Part shown: positions 24,200 to 28,566 of the stretch, piece after piece | Layout of the letters: the number at the start of each line of letters is the position of its first letter | How positions within the stretch are numbered: the stretch's first letter is position 1 | Origin: JAIRVZ01 sp031553755 | GTDB lineage: Bacteria > Bacteroidota > Bacteroidia > Bacteroidales > Azobacteroidaceae | Length of the DNA: 28,566 bases | Assembly (NCBI GenBank): GCA_031553755.1 | Contig: JAVBKZ010000080.1 | Coordinates: forward strand, 1-28,566 | Direction: 5' to 3' | Made by a program: the position numbers and the translations under genes | The notes under the pieces: generated by a model | Database searches by the model: none | Seen by the model: only the letters and a program-made list of their open reading frames with translations | Told to the model about the DNA's origin: nothing

Positions 24200-25657
24200 A
24201 TGAAAAAACTTTTATTCTTACTTAACCTCCTGATTTGGACGGCAGTAAATGTTTCTTCTCAAAGTTTTAGTTCTTACATCATTCAATTTAGGGATGATGA
24301 AGGCAAAAAAATGGCAGTGAATTCATTCCTTGGAGTTTCTGATACTAAAAATATTAGTTTAGCATCAAAAGAAGCATCGGGTAATCTTGATGAGTGGGTA
24401 TTTATTCCTGTGGGAAAAAATGAACCCGGTTGGTATTTTATTAAAAATGTCAAATATAAAATGTATTTGAAATCCGGAATAGAAGAAAAAGCCGTGATTT
24501 CCCTTACAAACACGATCGGCAGTAAAGATACGAAATGGCAGTTATTAAAAATAGATGTTCCCCAAAAAGTTCTTCCTGAGTCGGGCAGATTTTTTAAATT
24601 GATATCACAAAACGGAGGAATGTTATATTTGGATAATGAAGTTTTGTATACTACGATGATTGAACCTAAACGAAAATATTCCACCGTAAAAATATTTTCC
24701 GCGAATTTAGAGAATCCTGAGAAATCACTTAAAACAATCGTTTTTAATAAAGATTTGGAATTGATCTCTAATTACCTTCCGTTTCAAATTCCTGACGATG
24801 TAAATTCGGTAGGGCAACTGTTAATTCCAACAACAAATCAATTAGATTTTTCACCTATTCCGCATAAAGCTGCTACTGATTTTTTTCCTGTCGGATATAC
24901 TCGTTCAACTGTAGATGGAGTTCGTTTAATGTATAGTAATTATTCTTCCGGAAATAGTGAAACTTCGGGTTATTATTTTGTCCGTTTGGATAATGGAGAA
25001 TCTTTACAATTAGATGTGGTTAATCCGGCAAGTTCCCCAACTACAGTTTTTGTTGTTAGTTATTGGGCGAGAATAATTACACAAAGCGGGTCCGCTCCCG
25101 AAAATATTCCTTTTATATTGAAAAAAGATAAAAGTTTGAGTAATATAAAATCTATAGGACAGTTGACTGCCGGTTCACGTGCGGAATATAATTCGGACCC
25201 AACTCCCATGACTCCTGAAAATTATACCAAAGATCCGGATGATCCGAACGCTTGGGCGTATTATTCTTTTGAATATATCAATATAGATGGCCTGAGGAAA
25301 GATTTATTTGTTTCCATTGATAATATGATGCCGAAAAACGGAGAAAAAGTTTTTATAGATATAGACAACTTTCAGATAACGGTAAAAGATGATTTTGATC
25401 ACCAAACTTCACTCCAAAAAGGAGGAAAAGACAAAGTCTCCGCGAATTCGTTTTTGGGATTATCATGTCCTGTTTGTGGAAAAACTGTAGATATAAATGG
25501 GAAATGTCCGAATTGCAATTATGATTTCAATAAAGAAAATCAAGCGGAAAGTAGTGTGTTTTCAACAGTGAAAGATACGGTATGGATATTATTTTGCGTT
25601 GGATTAATCGTTATGGTTGTTATATTGATAACTAGAATTCTAAAAAAGACAATCTGA
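24200..25657 (+). CDS. Exported protein with juxtamembrane zinc ribbon and C-terminal anchor, unrecognised family
   Basis: I do not recognise this 485-residue protein as a whole. It starts with a signal peptide (cleavage near VSSQ, residues 18-21). Residues about 24-170 are beta-rich with repeated W/Y-F-I turns (WVFIPVG, WYFIKNV, KYKMYLKSG) that resemble a beta-trefoil of ricin type, weakly. A second beta domain spans about 200-400. Then come CPVC (C423, C426) and CPNC (C436, C439), a C-x2-C-x9-C-x2-C zinc ribbon, a short polar linker, and a membrane helix (about 459-480) with basic end LKKTI. The signal peptide plus C-terminal anchor puts the zinc ribbon outside the cytoplasm. NSFLG occurs twice (41-45 and 416-420). 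The gene is monocistronic with its own -7 box and terminator. Function unknown; a ligand-binding envelope protein is possible. Confidence 0.8.
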   Translation: MKKLLFLLNLLIWTAVNVSSQSFSSYIIQFRDDEGKKMAVNSFLGVSDTKNISLASKEASGNLDEWVFIPVGKNEPGWYFIKNVKYKMYLKSGIEEKAVISLTNTIGSKDTKWQLLKIDVPQKVLPESGRFFKLISQNGGMLYLDNEVLYTTMIEPKRKYSTVKIFSANLENPEKSLKTIVFNKDLELISNYLPFQIPDDVNSVGQLLIPTTNQLDFSPIPHKAATDFFPVGYTRSTVDGVRLMYSNYSSGNSETSGYYFVRLDNGESLQLDVVNPASSPTTVFVVSYWARIITQSGSAPENIPFILKKDKSLSNIKSIGQLTAGSRAEYNSDPTPMTPENYTKDPDDPNAWAYYSFEYINIDGLRKDLFVSIDNMMPKNGEKVFIDIDNFQITVKDDFDHQTSLQKGGKDKVSANSFLGLSCPVCGKTVDINGKCPNCNYDFNKENQAESSVFSTVKDTVWILFCVGLIVMVVILITRILKKTI

Positions 25658-25676
25658 TAAGGTTTCAGTAAATTCT

Positions 25677-25716
25677 AAAAATCGCGTGACAGTCAATTCT
25701 TTCATGCGATTTTTTT
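25677..25716 (+). terminator. Terminator of the zinc-ribbon protein gene
   Basis: A stem AAAAATCGCGTGA with TCATGCGATTTTT (one G-T pair) and an interior loop around GTCAATTCTT is followed by a run of T residues. It lies about 20 bases after the stop codon. Confidence 0.75.
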
Positions 25717-25746
25717 ATTTTATAATAATCCCTGATAAGTTATATG

Positions 25747-25780
25747 ATAAAAAAAGGATGTGATTCTGAAAACACATCCT
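25747..25780 (-). terminator. Terminator of the ndk-M23 transcript
   Basis: A perfect 8-base-pair stem (AGGATGTG with CACATCCT, 25755-25780) with a 10-base loop is followed on the minus strand by a run of T residues. It is about 40 bases past the M23 stop. Confidence 0.85.
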
Positions 25781-25820
25781 CTTTTCTAACTAATAATTTT
25801 CCGTTTTAATAAATATCTTT

Positions 25821-26756
25821 TTACGAACATCGGATTGAACTTCCAACTCTTAATGTTTTTGTGGATTTAATATTGTTTAACCGGCATAAAGTATTTACAG
25901 ATACTCCATATTTACGAGCGATTTTACCTAAAGTATCTCCTTTTTGGATACGGTGATAGACCATTCGCGAATCTCCTTTGGATGTATATTTGTTAATTAC
26001 CGAATTAGACTTATCTTTATTAAAGACATATACGTCTTTGTGAGCTACATAGTTTTGAAAATCGAAAATCTCAGCGGGATTGATAGCTTTTCCTAAAAAA
26101 CGAGTTTCAAAATGAAGGTGAGACCCTGTGGAACGTCCTGTATTTCCTCCCAAAGCGATAGGTTCTCCTGCTTTGACAATTGTTTCTTCTTCGACTAAGA
26201 ATTCAGATAAATGTCCGTAAACGGTTTCCAATCCATTGTCATGCCTAAGAACTAAATAATAACCGTAACCTTTTCTTTCATAATCTTTTACTCTTACTTT
26301 CCCGTCGAAAGCGGCGCGGATAGTATCTCCAACTTGCACTTTCAAATCAATTCCATAATGAAACCGTCTCCTTCTTGGTCCATAATTCGAAGTAACATAC
26401 CCTTCTGTCGGAGGAATATATTTGGAAACATCGATTGAAAAAGAATCTGGAAGTTCGATAGACGCGTAAGGGTTGACTCTTGAATTATTCCATGAACCGT
26501 ATAAATCATCGGCCGGGTATAATTCAGATTCTTTATTTATTTCTTCTTCAAGTTCGAGTTTCTTTATTTTGGGGAGTAATGCCGGTTTTACATCGATAGC
26601 GTCAACTAATAATGCTTGAGTGCTTGCTTCTACTTTTTTGATTGATAATTGAGTTTTGGACTTTTCTTTTTGAGTTGGCTTACCCGCGATTGCCGCCGAA
26701 GAGAAAAATACTCCGGCAAATCCGACAAGCAAAACTTTTTTAATACTACAATTCAT
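25821..26756 (-). CDS. M23 metallopeptidase with C-terminal LysM domain
   Basis: A 311-residue exported peptidoglycan-active protein. The signal peptide ends near AAIAG (24-25). The M23 (lysostaphin-type) domain, about 115-232, carries all zinc and catalytic residues: H133 and D137 in HYGIDL, H182 in YGHLS, H213 and H215 in HLHFE. A LysM peptidoglycan-binding domain (266-310: YHRIQKGDTLGKIARKYGVS, CRLNNIKSTKTLRVG) follows a linker. The order peptidase-then-LysM is common in Bacteroidota cell-wall hydrolases. An active D,D- or L,D-endopeptidase is expected, as the catalytic set is complete. It sits 26 bases downstream of ndk in the same direction and is followed by a clear terminator, so the two form a transcript. 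Confidence 0.94.
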   Translation of the reverse strand: MNCSIKKVLLVGFAGVFFSSAAIAGKPTQKEKSKTQLSIKKVEASTQALLVDAIDVKPALLPKIKKLELEEEINKESELYPADDLYGSWNNSRVNPYASIELPDSFSIDVSKYIPPTEGYVTSNYGPRRRRFHYGIDLKVQVGDTIRAAFDGKVRVKDYERKGYGYYLVLRHDNGLETVYGHLSEFLVEEETIVKAGEPIALGGNTGRSTGSHLHFETRFLGKAINPAEIFDFQNYVAHKDVYVFNKDKSNSVINKYTSKGDSRMVYHRIQKGDTLGKIARKYGVSVNTLCRLNNIKSTKTLRVGSSIRCS

Positions 26757-26782
26757 TCTTTTAACTTAAAATTCAACATAAA

Positions 26783-27244
26783 CTACCTTTCATCGGTAGC
26801 ATATAAACTTAATATTACTTCTGGTTCATAATCGAAAATTTCTTCTTTTTTGAAAAAACGATTCAATTCCACTTCCGCGTTTTCAGGAGAATCTGAAGCA
26901 TGTACAATGTTTTCCTGTGTACTCATACTGAAATCGCCTCTGATTGTTCCCGGTTGAGCTAAACGTCCGTTTGTAACACCGGTCAAATTTCGTACCACAT
27001 TAACCGCGTCAATACCTTTTACACACATAACCAATACCGGACAAGTTCTCATTGAATCTTTAATTCTTTGAAAAAATGATCTGTCTTTAAGATGCGCGTA
27101 ATGTTCATTTAAAATTTCATCTGTTAACCATGTCATCTTCATTCCGGCTATAATCAAACCCTTTTTTTCAAAGCGGGAAATAATTTCTCCGACCAAACCT
27201 CTTTGAATGGTACATGGCTTAAGAATTATGAGTGTTTCTTCCAT
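26783..27244 (-). CDS. ndk: Nucleoside diphosphate kinase
   Basis: Transfers gamma-phosphate from ATP to nucleoside diphosphates via a phosphohistidine; cytoplasmic. The 153 residues are standard length. The active His is H115 in NIVHASDSPENAEVE, and the N-terminal TLIILKPCTIQRGLVGEI and the Kpn-loop region (NGRLAQPGTIRGDF) are family features. The usual KPDAVQ motif is KPCTIQ here. The bulk is fully conserved and no catalytic residue is missing. ATG 27244 is the only sensible start. It is the first gene of a probable two-gene unit with the M23 peptidase. Confidence 0.97.
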   Translation of the reverse strand: MEETLIILKPCTIQRGLVGEIISRFEKKGLIIAGMKMTWLTDEILNEHYAHLKDRSFFQRIKDSMRTCPVLVMCVKGIDAVNVVRNLTGVTNGRLAQPGTIRGDFSMSTQENIVHASDSPENAEVELNRFFKKEEIFDYEPEVILSLYATDER

Positions 27245-27544
27245 GGAAAATATTAATATTGCCTTTAAATGATAAGTTTTAATCTACATTTAGGATTCTC
27301 AAAGTACGAGTTTTTATGCCTAAAATCCAAGAATATTTTCTTAAAAAAACGAGAAGGGATTTTTAAAGAATCAAAATAAGATTGTAATTTGTTGAAATAC
27401 AATAAAATGCAAAAAACATGTTATACAACATGTTTTTGTCTCATTGAAGTTAATTCAAAAAATTGAAATCAATGAATTAAAAAGAAAAATTGATTAAAAA
27501 TAATATATAACTACTGTAAAAATAAAGTTTTTTTGTAGTGGATT
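27245..27544. other. Intergenic region upstream of ndk
   Basis: An AT-rich spacer holding the ndk leader and a terminator-like hairpin at 27412-27437. TACTTTG on the minus strand near 27300 resembles a -7 box with one base missing, so the ndk promoter is only tentative. No gene is supported. Confidence 0.5.
27412..27437 (-). terminator. Terminator downstream of the DUF4251 gene
   Basis: AAAAACATGTT and AACATGTTTTT form a perfect 11-base-pair stem with the 4-base loop ATAC. Its T-rich arm and trailing TTTT on the minus strand fit a terminator for the DUF4251 transcript, about 110 bases past its stop; its symmetry would let it act on both strands. Confidence 0.6.
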
Positions 27545-28027
27545 TTACTTCAAATTACCATAAAACGAAATAGGGTCTTGCTCGTATGAATTGACATTTA
27601 CAGAGCTATTGCCATTATTAAAGACAGACAAGAAAAATTGATAATTATGGTCTTTTGTTTTCACATTAAACCGGATTTCCCATCCATCGTTTTTCTTGTT
27701 GGGAGTTAATTGATATTTTTCCATTGGTTCCGCGAATTTTATTCCTCCCTCTCCACCTCCGTAAGGAGCCGATGTTGCTACTCCAAAATAGGGAAGGTAA
27801 GCAATTGCGGAATCATTTTTTATTTTAAGGTCATACCCATAATTTAAATTAATCGTCCTTCCTCTCAACGGAATAGCTTGATTAATTTCTATGATGTAGT
27901 CTTTTGCCTGTATTTTTTCCGCGACTTTTTGTACCGTTTGCTGGCTCTCCGGATTACTGTTTTTTGTAGTGGAGCAAGATACGAAAAAGGCGAAAAGGAT
28001 AAATATTCCTATAAAATGACGTTTCAT
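27545..28027 (-). CDS. DUF4251 family lipoprotein
   Basis: A 160-residue exported lipoprotein. The signal peptide ends at a lipobox FVSC (C18), followed by STTKNS, with no acidic surface-export pattern, so it probably stays in the periplasm-facing leaflet. The body matches DUF4251 of Bacteroidota: YDLKIKNDSAIAYLPYFG, APYGGGEGGIKFAEP and the terminal FLSVFNNGNSSVNVNS segment. The family has no established function. It is monocistronic with a hairpin terminator downstream, and no good -7 box was found upstream. Confidence 0.85.
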   Translation of the reverse strand: MKRHFIGIFILFAFFVSCSTTKNSNPESQQTVQKVAEKIQAKDYIIEINQAIPLRGRTINLNYGYDLKIKNDSAIAYLPYFGVATSAPYGGGEGGIKFAEPMEKYQLTPNKKNDGWEIRFNVKTKDHNYQFFLSVFNNGNSSVNVNSYEQDPISFYGNLK

Positions 28028-28188
28028 AACTGTAAGTATTTGTGATTTGATAATTTACATATAAAACAGATTTGAGATAGTTATTGTTTAAGCATATCGT
28101 CAAATCTTTAAAATACAGACTTAGTAACTGTTGAAATATAACTCATTAGGTACTACTTATTCTCTTTTAATACGCTCTGAAAAACAAG
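28028..28188. other. Short intergenic spacer
   Basis: AT-rich sequence between the DUF4251 start and the nuclease remnant. I see no gene, hairpin or clear promoter match here. Confidence 0.5.
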
Positions 28189-28308
28189 TTAAGGATGATT
28201 TTTCAATGATTCGATTTGTTCCAAAGTCAATCCGGTCAGTTTTGATATTATTTCAATAGAAAGACCTTCTTTCAAACAGTTTTTAGCTATTTCTATTTTC
28301 CCTTGCCG
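28189..28308 (-). pseudogene. C-terminal remnant of an Rpn/YhgA-like (PD-(D/E)XK) nuclease
   Basis: A 39-codon open stretch reads RQGKIEIAKNCLKEGLSIEI then ISKLTGLTLEQIESLKNHP and ends in TAA. This is the typical tail of Rpn-family recombination-promoting nucleases (GKIEIAKNLLKEGLSIEIIS, TGLTxEEIExL). Immediately upstream the frame meets TGA, inside a palindrome at 28303-28327. There is no start codon and the nuclease core is absent, so this is a 3' relic. Rpn genes are multicopy and mobile in Bacteroidota, which fits deletion or rearrangement. Family identity rests on this short tail. Confidence 0.6.
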
Positions 28309-28327
28309 TCATTTAAACTGACGGCAA
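28303..28327. repeat. Palindrome bounding the nuclease remnant
   Basis: TTGCCGTCA and TGACGGCAA are perfect inverted repeats of 9 bases separated by TTTAAAC. The remnant's coding similarity stops inside this element. It could be a small mobile repeat or a terminator-like hairpin. Confidence 0.55.
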
Positions 28328-28402
28328 TAGAGTGATTGTTTCTGATTATTTATTTTGCAATAAACATATAGTTATATCGTGAAAAACGACTATTTTATAC
28401 GA

Positions 28403-28419
28403 CGGCGTTAAAAACGCCG
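28403..28419 (-). terminator. GC-rich hairpin after the right-edge reading frame
   Basis: CGGCGTT and AACGCCG form a 7-base-pair stem with a 3-base loop, strongly GC-rich for this region. It lies 11 bases past the stop of the partial frame at 28430. A T-run is missing on the minus strand, so it may be a repeat hairpin and not a terminator. Confidence 0.4.
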
Positions 28420-28429
28420 CCGAACAGGG

Positions 28430-28566
28430 TTATTGTAATTGACTTAATATATTTTTTCTTTCGAATGAAAAACAATCTGAATTTTCGTCAACATATTGTA
28501 ATAAATCAATTGATTTCTTTTTCTGAAAGTCAGATTCTTGAAAATTTTGATTGTTTCGTGATTTTT
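28430..28566 (-). CDS. 3' end of an unidentified reading frame (partial)
   Basis: A minus-strand frame enters from the right edge and is open for 44 codons before TAA, ending DENSDCFSFERKNILSQLQ. Its residue mix (charged, SIDLLQYVDENSD) looks like protein and not translated noise, and it ends just before a hairpin. The other minus frame here also runs open for a while (ending EKIY), so this is tentative. No family is recognised from so short a piece. Confidence 0.35.
   Translation of the reverse strand, partial: KSRNNQNFQESDFQKKKSIDLLQYVDENSDCFSFERKNILSQLQ

Noticed and set aside
24283..24684. Minus-strand frame of 133 codons inside the zinc-ribbon gene
   Set aside because: It is a shadow of the opposite strand, with no leader, motif or promoter.
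28309..28349. Extension of the nuclease remnant upstream of 28308
   Set aside because: The open stretch there is in another frame; in the remnant's frame a TGA lies at 28309-28311.
1..28566. CRISPR array, tRNA, rRNA, riboswitch or attachment site
   Set aside because: No spaced direct repeats, cloverleaf sequences, rRNA segments or integrase sites were recognised on either strand.

Overview
The window looks like a chromosomal segment of a Bacteroidota (Bacteroidales-type) genome. It is AT-rich and carries a type III glutamine synthetase, DUF4249 and DUF4251 lipoproteins, a TonB receptor with an added carboxypeptidase-like domain, a LytS/LytTR pair, an IS4 transposase with a DUF4372-type N-terminus, and many promoters with the Bacteroidota -7 box TAnnTTTG. 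Shine-Dalgarno sequences are largely absent. I see no rRNA, tRNA or CRISPR array. Genus is not resolvable by eye.

Layout. Positions 1-1009 hold an IS4-family transposase cut by the left edge. Positions 1172-3706 (minus) are a patatin phospholipase and a cytoplasmic GH13 amylase. Diverging from them, 3906-7977 (plus) is glnN, a CPBP membrane protease and an AEC transporter in a tight operon. An OprO/P-like porin follows (8083-9366), converging on a minus-strand block (9369-14827): TonB receptor, DUF4249 lipoprotein, LytS-type kinase, LytTR regulator. The kinase has a His/Gly/Pro-rich loop predicted to be periplasmic, so the block reads as a self-regulated uptake system. A gene-poor stretch (14828-15597) holds an unlisted 48-residue membrane protein gene with its own terminator. 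Next come a PadR regulator and a PspC/GIN protein, with a clear operator in the PadR promoter, then a secreted GH36 alpha-galactosidase. Polyphosphate kinase (minus) diverges from a small phosphoesterase (plus), which overlaps a convergent DcaP-like porin. At 24200-25657 is an unrecognised exported protein with a zinc ribbon next to a C-terminal membrane anchor. The right end holds ndk plus an M23/LysM peptidase, a DUF4251 lipoprotein, a 39-codon Rpn-like nuclease remnant and the 3' end of a further reading frame.

Several longest-ORF starts are TTG or ATG codons lying inside -7 boxes, so the real starts are downstream; corrected starts are given. Three islands of seven-base periodic repeat occur, one encoding part of a lipoprotein signal peptide. 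The most promising leads are the kinase-receptor block, the zinc-ribbon protein, the small membrane protein, and the double lipobox made by the repeat.
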